Positions 42,773 to 50,817 of a stretch of 64,000 nt of DNA are shown here, one piece after another (within the stretch, counting starts at the first letter, position 1; every line of letters starts with the position of its first letter). The stretch is from contig NZ_QOIN01000034.1 of NCBI RefSeq assembly GCF_003323715.1, forward strand, positions 1 through 64,000, read 5' to 3'. The translations under genes were made by a program, and so were the position numbers. Below the pieces are notes generated by a model. The model was given only the letters and a program-made list of their open reading frames with translations. It searched no databases and was not told where the DNA came from. Source of the DNA: Streptomyces diacarni (GTDB lineage Bacteria > Actinomycetota > Actinomycetes > Streptomycetales > Streptomycetaceae).

Positions 42773-44383
42773 TCAGTATGCGCCTCTTCCGTCCACCACG
42801 GCCCGCACGGTGCGGGCCAGCAGGTCCAGGTCCGTCGTCAGCGACCAGTTGTCCGCGTAGCGCAGGTCCAGCGCCAGGCTCTCGTCCCACGAGAGGTCCG
42901 AGCGGCCGCTCACCTGCCACGGCCCGGTCAGCCCGGGCCGCACCGCCAGCCTCCGCAGCGCCGTCGTCCCGTAGTCCGCCACCTCCTCCGGCAGCGGAGG
43001 CCGCGGGCCCACGAGCGACATCTCCCCGCGCACCACGTTCACCAACTGCGGCAGCTCGTCCAGCGAGGTGCGCCGCAGCACCCGGCCCACGCGGGTCACC
43101 CGCGGGTCGGCCCGCATCTTGAACAGTGGGCCGTCCACCTCGTTGGCGGCGGCCAGTTGCGGCCGCAGCCGGTCGGCGCCAACGGACATGGAGCGGAACT
43201 TCCACATGGTGAACGGCGTGCCGCGGTGGCCGACGCGGGTCTGCCGGTAGAGCGCGGGCCCGGGGGAGTCGAGCCGTACGGCCAGCGCCACGAGCGCGAA
43301 CAGCGGCGCCAGCAGCGCCAGTCCGAGCGCGGCACCGACCCGGTCCAGCACGGACTTGAGCGCGAGTTGCGGGCCGCGCCGCACCGGCGGCTCGACGTGC
43401 AGCAGGTGGAGCCCCGCAGCGGTGGAGGGGCGTACCCGGCGCAGCGCCACATCCGCCAGCCCGGAGGCGATGACCAGCGGCAGCCCCGCGTCCTGCACCG
43501 CCCACGTCAGCGTGCGCAACCGCTCGCCGCACAGCAGTGCCCCGGGCACCGCCAGCACCGTCTCGGCCCGGTGCAGCCGGATGGCCGCCAGAACGGCCGC
43601 ACCGTCGGCAGCGCCGTTGTCCCCGCCGCTCCCGGGCGGTGCGGCTTCCAGCTGCCCGGCCTCGGGAACGCCGCTGCGGGGTGCCGCTCCGCCGACCTGC
43701 ACGGCGCCGATGACGACGTAGGGGTGGTCCGTGCGGCTGGCCAACTGCTCCACCACCCGGTCCACGGCGCCGCCCTCGCCGACCACCAGCGCCCGTCGCA
43801 CGGCGTGCGCCTGGCGGCGCTGCGCCGTCAGGTGCCGGTGTGTCATCGAGCGGCATGCCGCCGTGAGGAGCGGCGCGGGCGTCAGCGCCGCCAGGGCGAC
43901 GGCGGGCGGGGAGCTCTCGCCGGTCACCACGCGGACGACGGCGAGCACCCCGACGAGCGTGAGCCAGTCGTGCACCGTCGCCAGCAGTCCCCTGGTCTCA
44001 CCCAGCCAGCGGCGGCCGTAGCGCTGATGGGCGGCCAGTATGCCCAGCCAGCACATGCCGACCGTCATCGAGGCGGCGGCCGTGTGTGGATGCCCCGCAT
44101 GGTGGAAGAGCAGCGCCACGGGCAGCGCGCTCCCCATGGCGTCGGCGGCCAGCGCGACGGGCCGGTACCAGCCGGACTTCTCCCCGCTGGCGGTGACGTC
44201 TCCGGCCGGCAGGTCACCGCTGTGGCCGCCACCGGTGCCGAGGGTCTCGGCCGGTGCGCCGCCGGTGCGGATGCTGCCTGCCCGTGCGCTGCGCAGCGGT
44301 GCCGGTACGGCTGTGGCCCCTCTGCCGGGCTCCGGCTCGGCCGGCTCCCCCACCTCGGACACAAACGCGAAGTCGCGCCGCAT
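42773..44383 (-). CDS. polyprenyl-phosphate sugar-1-phosphate (priming) transferase
   Basis: The 536-residue protein starts at ATG 44383 behind GGGGGG. Four membrane helices at about 80-190 precede a CoA-binding-like/NAD-fold region (ALVVGEGGAVDRVVEQLASR). A further helix (about 340-365) leads to the C-terminal bacterial sugar transferase domain: RLDSPGPALYRQTRVGHRGT, TMWKFRSM, DPRVTRVGRVLRRTSLDELP, NVVRGEMSLVGPRPPLPEEV, and VRPGLTGPWQVSGRSDLSWD. Such WbaP/ExoY-type enzymes start repeat-unit assembly by loading a sugar phosphate on undecaprenyl phosphate. The sugar cannot be determined. Confidence 0.93.
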   Translation of the reverse strand: MRRDFAFVSEVGEPAEPEPGRGATAVPAPLRSARAGSIRTGGAPAETLGTGGGHSGDLPAGDVTASGEKSGWYRPVALAADAMGSALPVALLFHHAGHPHTAAASMTVGMCWLGILAAHQRYGRRWLGETRGLLATVHDWLTLVGVLAVVRVVTGESSPPAVALAALTPAPLLTAACRSMTHRHLTAQRRQAHAVRRALVVGEGGAVDRVVEQLASRTDHPYVVIGAVQVGGAAPRSGVPEAGQLEAAPPGSGGDNGAADGAAVLAAIRLHRAETVLAVPGALLCGERLRTLTWAVQDAGLPLVIASGLADVALRRVRPSTAAGLHLLHVEPPVRRGPQLALKSVLDRVGAALGLALLAPLFALVALAVRLDSPGPALYRQTRVGHRGTPFTMWKFRSMSVGADRLRPQLAAANEVDGPLFKMRADPRVTRVGRVLRRTSLDELPQLVNVVRGEMSLVGPRPPLPEEVADYGTTALRRLAVRPGLTGPWQVSGRSDLSWDESLALDLRYADNWSLTTDLDLLARTVRAVVDGRGAY

Positions 44384-44705
44384 GAACCCCCCAGGTACGC
44401 GGAACCCCCACACAGCGCACAGAAACGCCACGTTTGTGGTGAGGCGCCGACATCCACCAGACCTTAAGGCATATGAGTACGCTGCGTGGCCATCTGCTCA
44501 CTTCCTCGCGAGAAGTGCGGAGAGTGCGGTGGGGGTTGTAGCACAGTGCGCGTATATTCCGGGTGATTCGTCGTAGAAGATCGCCGCCGGGGCCCACCGC
44601 CGTGCTCAGCGCCTGTCCTTGACGCAGCGCTTGACCTCGACGCAGCGCCTGTCCTCGACGCAGCGCTTGACCTTGACGCCAGCGGCAGGGTTCGAGGATG
44701 CGGAC
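44384..44705. other. divergent intergenic region
   Basis: This 322-bp stretch lies between the priming transferase and the SDR gene. It holds their promoters, a comparatively AT-rich patch near 44460-44580, and the 18-bp repeat array at 44609-44680. A frame through the repeats can be joined to the SDR gene but looks untranslated. I see no other gene. Confidence 0.5.
44609..44680. repeat. four tandem 18-bp repeats
   Basis: GCGCYTGWCCTYGACGCA is repeated four times head to tail at 44609-44626, 44627-44644, 44645-44662 and 44663-44680, with the last base changed to C. Units 1 and 3 (CTGTCC) and units 2 and 4 (TTGACC) alternate, suggesting duplication of a 36-bp pair. The array ends 25 bp before the SDR start, so it could affect its promoter or leader. 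Confidence 0.8.
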
Positions 44706-45503
44706 ATGACCGAGAACACCTCACCCGCCAGCTCTGCCTTCCGTCCCGGCGACGGCCCGCGCACCGTCGTCGTCACCGGTGCCGGAACCGGTATCGGCCG
44801 GGCCGCCGCCCGCATGTTCGCCGCCCTCGGCTCCCACGTCATCGCCGTGGGGCGCCGGGAGGAGCCGTTGCACGCAACGGCCGCCGAACCGGGCTCCGGC
44901 ACGATCACGCCCGTCCCCGCCGACATCACCGCCCCGCACGCCCCGGACCGCATCGTCGAGGCGGCGCTCCAGGCCACGGGCCGGCTCGACGTGCTGGTCA
45001 ACAACGCCGCCGTGGTCAGCGACGAGAGCCTGGGCGCCTACACCCCCACCGGAATGGAGCGGCAGCTCGCCACCAATCTCACCGCCCCCGTCCTGCTGGC
45101 GCAGGCGGCGCTGCCCGCGCTGCGGGCGGCACCGGCGGGCGGCGTGATCCTCAACGTCAGCACCGCCCTCGGGCAGCGCGCCTGGCCGGGCAACTCCCTC
45201 TACGCCGCGACCAAGGGCGCCCTCGAAGTGCTCACCCGCGGCTGGGCGGTCGACCTGGCGGCGGACGGCATCCGGGTCGCCGCCGTCGCGCCGGGCGCCA
45301 TCGACACCCCCATCGGCGAACACCGCGGCCTCGACGCCCAGCGGCGGGCGGCACTCAGGAAGTGGCAGATCGACCACACCCCGCTCGGCCGCGTCGGCAG
45401 GCCCGAGGAGGTCGCCTCCGCGCTCGTCCAACTGGCCTCGGACAAGGCCTCGTTCCTCACCGGAGTCGTGCTGCCCGTGGACGGCGGCGCGGTGGTGGCG
45501 TGA
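44706..45503 (+). CDS. SDR-family oxidoreductase
   Basis: The 265-residue protein starts at ATG 44706 (MTENTSPASSAF). The frame is open upstream through the repeats, but the family-like region begins here. It is a classical SDR: TGAGTGIGRAAARMFAALGS, NNAAVVSDESLGAY (NNAA motif), LNVSTALGQRAWPGNSLYAA with TK following (Ser and YxxxK), and the C-terminal GRVGRPEEVASALVQLASDK and GVVLPVDGGAV. The MerR gene follows 59 bp downstream on the same strand, and may control it. The substrate is unknown. Confidence 0.85.
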   Translation: MTENTSPASSAFRPGDGPRTVVVTGAGTGIGRAAARMFAALGSHVIAVGRREEPLHATAAEPGSGTITPVPADITAPHAPDRIVEAALQATGRLDVLVNNAAVVSDESLGAYTPTGMERQLATNLTAPVLLAQAALPALRAAPAGGVILNVSTALGQRAWPGNSLYAATKGALEVLTRGWAVDLAADGIRVAAVAPGAIDTPIGEHRGLDAQRRAALRKWQIDHTPLGRVGRPEEVASALVQLASDKASFLTGVVLPVDGGAVVA

Positions 45504-45562
45504 GGCCCGTGGTACGACTGTCCTCCGTACGTTCCACTGGGCCCGACGGAGGGGGAGCCACG

Positions 45563-45931
45563 GTGCGCATCGGTGAACTGGCACGGCGGACGGGGACCAC
45601 GGCGCGGGCCCTGCGCCACTACGAGCAGGCGGGTCTCCTCGCCTCGGAGCGTGCCGCCAACGGTTACCGCGTCTACCCCGCGTCCGCCGAAGTGCGTGTC
45701 CGCAACATCCGCTACCTCATCGAGGCCGGGCTGACGCTTCAGGACGTCGGCTTCTTCGCCGCCTGCCTGGACGGCGACATCGCCGCCGGTGAGCCCTCCC
45801 CGGAGGGGCTGCGCGTCGTCGAGGAACGGCTCGCCGTCCTGGAGGCCCGCATCGCCGCCCACACCGAAGCCCGCGACCGGCTGCGCGACGCACTGAGCCG
45901 GGCTGCCGCCGAGACGCGGGCAGCCGCCTGA
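45563..45931 (+). CDS. MerR-family transcriptional regulator
   Basis: The 122-residue protein starts at GTG 45563 behind GGAGGGGGAG. Its N-terminal MerR helix-turn-helix is VRIGELARRTGTTARALRHY followed by EQAGLLASERAANGYRVYP. A short coiled-coil dimerisation helix (VEERLAVLEARIAAHTEARD) follows. There is only one Cys, so it is not a metal-type MerR. It more likely responds to an oxidised or organic compound and controls the SDR gene just upstream in the same direction. Confidence 0.88.
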   Translation: MRIGELARRTGTTARALRHYEQAGLLASERAANGYRVYPASAEVRVRNIRYLIEAGLTLQDVGFFAACLDGDIAAGEPSPEGLRVVEERLAVLEARIAAHTEARDRLRDALSRAAAETRAAA

Positions 45932-45957
45932 GGGGCCCTGTCTGCGCCGGGCCCCTC
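45930..45957 (+). terminator. terminator after merR-type gene
   Basis: GAGGGGCCC (45930-45938) pairs with GGGCCCCTC (45949-45957) around a 10-base loop, beginning at the MerR stop codon. Confidence 0.6.
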
Positions 45958-46044
45958 GGCAGGCCTTCTCGTGCTGGTTGTCCCCTCTTGCGGGTTGCCA
46001 CCCCTTTTGCGGGTGGCGCACGCGAAGCGCCCCCTCGCCGGGTG

Positions 46045-46091
46045 CCTTCTTTGAAGCGTCACCTCCCCAGGGGGTGACGCTTCAAAGAAGG
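46045..46091. terminator. strong 19-bp bidirectional terminator
   Basis: CCTTCTTTGAAGCGTCACC (46045-46063) is followed after nine bases by its exact reverse complement (46073-46091). The hairpin lies between the convergent MerR and rtcB genes, 35 bases from the rtcB stop. The A/T-rich base of the stem makes it suitable as a terminator from both sides. Confidence 0.8.
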
Positions 46092-46125
46092 GTGCGGCCC
46101 CCCGCTTACGCGAGGCGGCCCCGCG

Positions 46126-47319
46126 TCACCCCTTCACGCACACGATCTGCTTCAGCTTGGCGACGACCTCCACCAGATCGCGCTGCTGGTCGATGACGCG
46201 CTCGATCGGCTTGTACGCGCCGGGGATCTCGTCCACCACCCCCGCGTCCTTGCGGCACTCGACGCCCCGCGTCTGCTCCGCCAGATCCTGCTCGGAGAAC
46301 CGGCGCTTGGCCGCGTTCCTGCTCATGCGCCGCCCTGCACCGTGCGAGGCCGAGTTGAACGACGCCGCGTTCCCCAGGCCCTTGACGATGTAGGAGCCGG
46401 TGCCCATGGAACCGGGGATGATCCCGTACTCGCCGCCGCCCGCACGGATGGCGCCCTTGCGGGTGACGAGGAGATCCATACCGTCGTAGCGCTCCTCCGC
46501 CACGTAGTTGTGGTGGCAGGAGAGCGTCTCGTCGAAGACCGGCTTCGCCTTCTTGAACTCCTTGCGCACGACGTCCTTGAGCAGACCCATCATCAGCGCA
46601 CGGTTGTGCTTGGCGTACTCCTGCGCCCAGAACAGGTCGTGCCGGTAGGCCCCCATCTGCGGGGTGTCAGCGACGAAGACCGCCAGGTCGCGGTCGACCA
46701 GACCCTGGTTGTGCGGCAGCTTCTGTGCCACACCGATGTGGAAGTCCGCGAGCTCCTTGCCGATGTTGCGCGAACCGGAGTGCAGCATCAGCCACACCTG
46801 GTCCTCGGTGTCGAGACACACCTCGATGAAGTGGTTGCCCCCGCCGAGCGTGCCCATCTGCTTGGTGGCGCGCTCCTGCCGGAACCGTACGGACTCGGCC
46901 ACGCCGCCGAAGCGTGCCCAAAAGTCCTCCCACCCGTTGGTCGGCAGCCCGTGGACGCGGCCAGGATCCACAGGATCGTCGTGCATCCCGCGGCCGACCG
47001 GAATGGCCTGCTCGACCCGCGAGCGCAGCCGCGAGAGGTCACCGGGCAGGTCGTTGGCCGTCAGCGACGTCCGCACGGCGGACATGCCGCACCCGATGTC
47101 GACACCCACCGCCGCCGGGCAGACCGCCCCGTGCATCGCGATGACCGACCCGACCGTGGCGCCCTTCCCGTAGTGCACGTCCGGCATCACCGCGAGCCCC
47201 TTGATCCAGGGCAGGGTCGCGACGTTCTGCAACTGCCGCAGGGCCGCGTCCTCCACGGACGCCGGGTCCGCCCACATCCGGATCGGCACCCGCGCCCCGG
47301 GCATCTCGACGTGACTCAT
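46126..47319 (-). CDS. rtcB: RtcB-family RNA ligase
   Basis: The 397-residue protein starts at ATG 47319. It has the RtcB signatures: MPDVHYGKGATVGSVIAMHG, AAVGVDIGCGMSAVRTSL (metal-binding Cys), LGGGNHFIEVCLDTEDQVWL (His ligands and NHFIE), MLHSGSRNIGKELADFHI, SCHHNYVAEERYDGMDLLVT, and SHGAGRRMSRNAAKRRFSEQ (guanylylated His region). RtcB joins 2',3'-cyclic-phosphate and 5'-hydroxyl RNA ends with GTP and manganese, in tRNA splicing or RNA repair. No archease gene is adjacent. The length is typical of the bacterial short subtype. Confidence 0.92.
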   Translation of the reverse strand: MSHVEMPGARVPIRMWADPASVEDAALRQLQNVATLPWIKGLAVMPDVHYGKGATVGSVIAMHGAVCPAAVGVDIGCGMSAVRTSLTANDLPGDLSRLRSRVEQAIPVGRGMHDDPVDPGRVHGLPTNGWEDFWARFGGVAESVRFRQERATKQMGTLGGGNHFIEVCLDTEDQVWLMLHSGSRNIGKELADFHIGVAQKLPHNQGLVDRDLAVFVADTPQMGAYRHDLFWAQEYAKHNRALMMGLLKDVVRKEFKKAKPVFDETLSCHHNYVAEERYDGMDLLVTRKGAIRAGGGEYGIIPGSMGTGSYIVKGLGNAASFNSASHGAGRRMSRNAAKRRFSEQDLAEQTRGVECRKDAGVVDEIPGAYKPIERVIDQQRDLVEVVAKLKQIVCVKG

Positions 47320-47625
47320 GACCGACCAACTCCCCCGAAACCGCTCGAAGACTTCCAGCGCGACGTCCGCGCAAACGAGCAAACACACGCCTGCACGACG
47401 CGTGAACTGCCAGGCGCCGCCGCACTCCCGCGGCTCGGCGCTCACCCATTGTGCGCTCCGGTGCACCCGCGACGGCAAAGGATTTTCGACCCCGGGTGGG
47501 CGGTTGGCGGCACGGATACCGGCGGACCGGAACCGTTGCCTTGTGCAGGGGTGTCTCTCTAGGTTGAAACGGATCTTCTTGGTACGGATCTTCTAGGTAA
47601 TGACAGAGTGACGGGGGAGGCAACA
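47320..47625. other. divergent intergenic region with 15-bp tandem repeat
   Basis: No gene is evident in this 306-bp region between rtcB and the rightward secretion-type operon. At 47569-47598 two 15-bp copies, ACGGATCTTCTTGGT and ACGGATCTTCTAGGT, lie side by side, 28 bases before the operon's first start codon. They are a candidate activator or repressor site. Confidence 0.55.
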
Positions 47626-48075
47626 GTGGCTTTCGAGGAGTGGGAGCAGGCCAAGGCGAACGCCGCCGCCGCGGGAGACGGCACCCGCATGCAGCTCGCC
47701 GGGCGCCCGGCCCCGGGCGGTTCGGGCGGGAACGGCGGCGCGTCGGACCTCGTCGTCCACGACGACGAACTGGGCAAGCTCGGCAACATGGCGTACGACC
47801 TGCGGCACCAACTCGGCGTCGACGGCAAGCACGCGCGCACCGCCAGCTACGAGGCCGCCGGCTCGCTGGCCGACGACGGCTTCGACATGGGCACGGCGTT
47901 GAGCGAGGCGTGCGACTCCTGGGACACCAAGCTCAAGACACTCGGCGACGCCTGCGGCCAGATCTCCAACCACCTCGACTACTCGCGAGGCGCCCACGCC
48001 AAGGACGAGGACCGCATCACCTCGCAGATGTCCTCGATCGCGAAACTCGACGAGTACCTCAAGTACGACAAGTAG
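47626..48075 (+). CDS. small helical protein, candidate type VII secretion partner
   Basis: The 149-residue protein starts at GTG 47626, five bases after GGGGGAGG; the frame is also open from GTG 47608. It is charged and largely helical (SDLVVHDDELGKLGNMAYDL, CDSWDTKLKTLGDACGQISN). It has no signal peptide and ends DEYLKYDK, fitting the YxxxD/E export signal seen in ESX substrates. It precedes by 15 bp a large protein with a WXG-type N-terminus. The ESX connection is inferred; no ESX ATPase or membrane gene lies in the window. Confidence 0.6.
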   Translation: MAFEEWEQAKANAAAAGDGTRMQLAGRPAPGGSGGNGGASDLVVHDDELGKLGNMAYDLRHQLGVDGKHARTASYEAAGSLADDGFDMGTALSEACDSWDTKLKTLGDACGQISNHLDYSRGAHAKDEDRITSQMSSIAKLDEYLKYDK

Positions 48076-48090
48076 GGGGCGACGGGCGCC

Positions 48091-50250
48091 ATGGACATAC
48101 CCACAGTGGGGCAGCTGCGTGATCTGCGGCTGGGCAAGCTCAACACCGCGATCACCGACTGGACGGAGACGGTCGAACGGCTCCGCACCCTCGCCACCGG
48201 TGAGGGAGGCAAGGGCGGCGGCGCGGGCTCGAAAGGCGCCGGGGTGACCGCCATCGGGCTCAACTCCGCCGCGGCCAAGGCCACCTGGACCGGCAAGAAC
48301 GCCACCGTCACCAGGGGGTTCGTCACCAAGACCGCCACCCAGTTCTCCGAACTGGTCGATGAGGCCGAAGACGTCCTCGGGATCCTCAAGAGCGCCCGCA
48401 AAGCCTTCAAACAGCACAAGGAAGACCTGGAGACCGTCGTCACCGACGTCGCCAAGGACAACGTCTACGTCAACGACAACAACACGGTGAAGGGCGTGGT
48501 GCCCTCCGGCGCCGCCGCGGGCGACGCGGACATCAAACCCCCCACCCAGGCAGAGCTCGACGCGGCCGAGAAGAGAGTCAAGAGAGTGCTGTGGGAGGCC
48601 GGCGAGAGCAACCGCATCGCGGCCCGCGAACTGCGCGCCATGGCCAAACGCAAGCACGACTTCTCCGGCTCCGCGGCCAACTCCCTCAAGAAGGCCGACC
48701 GCAGGCAGGGCAAGGTGGACGCCCAGTACTGGACGAAGCGCCTCAAAGACGGCGACGTCAAGGTGTGGGAGCTGGACGAGAAGGAACTCAAGAAGTTCAA
48801 CGAGACCCTCCGCGACCAGCGCGACAACCCCGCCTTCACCGAGAACTTCGCCACCGGCATGGGCGCCGAGGGCACCCTCCAGTTCTGGCGCGACCTGGCC
48901 GACCCCGGCCACGGCGACACCCCCACGGGCGAGCGCGCCAAGCTGCTCGACCACATCCAGGGCAACCTGAGCATGACCCTGGCCAACGCCACCCGCGTCG
49001 ACAGCCCCGCGATGGCCAAGTGGGAGAACGACATCATCAACGCCGGCACCAAGCAGTTCGGCCACGAGGGCATCATGGCCAAGCCCTACGGCTTCCAGAT
49101 CATGAGCAGCCTCATGGGCAAGGGCAAGTTCGACGACGGCTTCCTCGACAAGTACGGCGACGCCGTCTACAAGTTCGAACGCAGCAAGCCGGACGCTCCC
49201 TCCGCATGGGGACTCGTCGGCATGGGCACCGACCTCGACCCCGGCGACAAGTCCACCGGGGCCGACCCGATGACCGGCTACCTCAAGGCGCTCAGCCACA
49301 ACCCCGACGCGGCGACCCACGTCTTCAACGACCCCGACAAGGCCGACTACTTCCTCAAGGACCAGGACCACGGCGGCCGCGTCTGGTTCGACGAGGACCA
49401 GCCCGACAGCACGGGCCCCGACGACGGCGTCAAGCTGCCCTCCCGCGAGGCCCTCGGCGACGCGCTGTTCGCCGCGGGCAGCGGCATGAACCCCGACGAC
49501 CCGGCCGCCGAGTACGTCAAGCACACCACCGCGCACAACGACGTGTTCGACAACGCCCTGGAGCGGCTGGCCGGCCAGAAGGACGACATGCCGGCCGAAC
49601 TCCGCGACGACATGGCCAAACTCATCGGCAACCACGGCACGGACGCACACCTGACCATGGGCGGCTCGAACGAGGAGCAGACGCTCGATCGGAGCGACCT
49701 TCTGGAGGTCTCCAAGCAGGTCTCCCGGGACCCGCAGAGCTACCAGATCCTCAACGACGGCATGAACGCCGCGATGGTCCGCGACATCCACGCGGAGACG
49801 AAGGACCCCGAGGACAGCCTCGACCGCTCGGGCCGCACCGTCGGATTCCTGGAAGAGGCCCGCTACCAGGCGATCGGCGACAAGAAGGCCGCCGATCTCA
49901 AGGACGCGGGCTGGGGCCCCACGGGCACCGGCGGCTACCTGGTCTTCGCCGAGGCGGCATCGTTCCTGCCCGGCGGCGGGCACGCCGCCAACGCGGCGTT
50001 CGGCCTCAGCAAGATGCTCGTCGAGGACGAGACCGCCCGCATCGAGGCGGGCGTCTCGGGCGACAACAAGGACGTCGCCGAGCTTCAGCAGCAGCGGTTG
50101 CAGGGGCTCAAGGACGAGTGGTACCGCACGAACTCCGACTGGGCGCGCCAGAACGACGGATACTCCGAGGACCACGGATCCTGGTCCAAGATCGACGCTG
50201 CGGCGAACGACGGCAAGGCCAATGCCCGGGAGGATTCGGGAGACCAGTGA
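48091..50250 (+). CDS. large WXG-like, DUF6571-type putative type VII effector
   Basis: The 719-residue protein starts at ATG 48091. The N-terminal 130 residues form a helical hairpin with a WTG (WXG) turn at about residues 66-68 (AKATWTGKNATVTRGF), as in WXG/LXG proteins. The central part, VDAQYWTKRLKDGDVKVWEL, MGAEGTLQFWRDLADPGHGD and LSHNPDAATHVFNDPDKADY, matches the DUF6571-like family of Streptomyces. The C-terminus is charged and acidic, with no signal peptide. It is probably exported by a type VII-like route. No nuclease or toxin motif is obvious. It overlaps the next lipoprotein gene. Confidence 0.7.
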   Translation: MDIPTVGQLRDLRLGKLNTAITDWTETVERLRTLATGEGGKGGGAGSKGAGVTAIGLNSAAAKATWTGKNATVTRGFVTKTATQFSELVDEAEDVLGILKSARKAFKQHKEDLETVVTDVAKDNVYVNDNNTVKGVVPSGAAAGDADIKPPTQAELDAAEKRVKRVLWEAGESNRIAARELRAMAKRKHDFSGSAANSLKKADRRQGKVDAQYWTKRLKDGDVKVWELDEKELKKFNETLRDQRDNPAFTENFATGMGAEGTLQFWRDLADPGHGDTPTGERAKLLDHIQGNLSMTLANATRVDSPAMAKWENDIINAGTKQFGHEGIMAKPYGFQIMSSLMGKGKFDDGFLDKYGDAVYKFERSKPDAPSAWGLVGMGTDLDPGDKSTGADPMTGYLKALSHNPDAATHVFNDPDKADYFLKDQDHGGRVWFDEDQPDSTGPDDGVKLPSREALGDALFAAGSGMNPDDPAAEYVKHTTAHNDVFDNALERLAGQKDDMPAELRDDMAKLIGNHGTDAHLTMGGSNEEQTLDRSDLLEVSKQVSRDPQSYQILNDGMNAAMVRDIHAETKDPEDSLDRSGRTVGFLEEARYQAIGDKKAADLKDAGWGPTGTGGYLVFAEAASFLPGGGHAANAAFGLSKMLVEDETARIEAGVSGDNKDVAELQQQRLQGLKDEWYRTNSDWARQNDGYSEDHGSWSKIDAAANDGKANAREDSGDQ

Positions 50251-50798
50251 ACACGCCCACCCCACGAAAGACCGCAGCGCTGGCACTCGCCGCCGCGGGC
50301 CTTCTCTCCCTCGTCGGCTGCTCCGGTGGGGGACGCGAGTACGCCGTCCCCCACCGGATCTGCGAGGTGCCGATGCCCAGCAGCGCGGTCGAGCCACTGC
50401 TCCCGGACGGGAAGAAGCTGCACCAGTCCCGGCGCCTGATCGGCGACGACGGAACCGTGACCGGCTGCCAGACAGCCGTCGTCGACGGTCCGCTCGCCGT
50501 GAGCGTCGACATCACCGAGCTGGACAAACCGCTCACCGAGGACGACCGGCACAGCTCCCTGGAATCACTGGAGCACGCCCGCAACATTCACATGAGCGGA
50601 ACCCACTGGGCCGTACAGGGAGACAGCCGTCTCCACCTGTCCACCCCGTGCGGCACGAAAGCGGCCGACTCCCTCTCCTTCCGCTTCTCCTTCGCCAAGG
50701 AAGCAGAAGGCACGGAGGTCACTCGCGACACCACCCTCCGGTTCGCTGAGGAATTCGTCCAGGGAGAAAAAAAGAAGGAGGGCTGCACCGCGTCGTAA
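50247..50798 (+). CDS. lipoprotein, first of a tandem paralogous pair
   Basis: The 183-residue protein starts at GTG 50247, overlapping the effector stop. The signal peptide ends in the lipobox LLSLVGC (Cys near 25). The mature domain starts SGGGREYAVPHRICEVPMPS and ends FAEEFVQGEKKKEGCTAS. Three further cysteines (RICEV, VTGCQT, TPCGT) and the last Cys may form disulfides. The start and end blocks recur in the following gene. The layout resembles DUF3558-type Streptomyces lipoproteins that often accompany secreted WXG-like proteins. It may shield the cell from, or assist, the secreted protein. Confidence 0.75.
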   Translation: MNTPTPRKTAALALAAAGLLSLVGCSGGGREYAVPHRICEVPMPSSAVEPLLPDGKKLHQSRRLIGDDGTVTGCQTAVVDGPLAVSVDITELDKPLTEDDRHSSLESLEHARNIHMSGTHWAVQGDSRLHLSTPCGTKAADSLSFRFSFAKEAEGTEVTRDTTLRFAEEFVQGEKKKEGCTAS

Positions 50799-50817
50799 GC
50801 GCGTGGTGCTCGCGAAA

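Noticed and set aside
47593-50397. A 934-codon minus-strand frame opposite the WXG-like operon
   Set aside because: It is Val/Gly/Leu-rich without any domain, and is the mirror of the strongly biased plus-strand genes, which have ribosome sites and sensible proteins.
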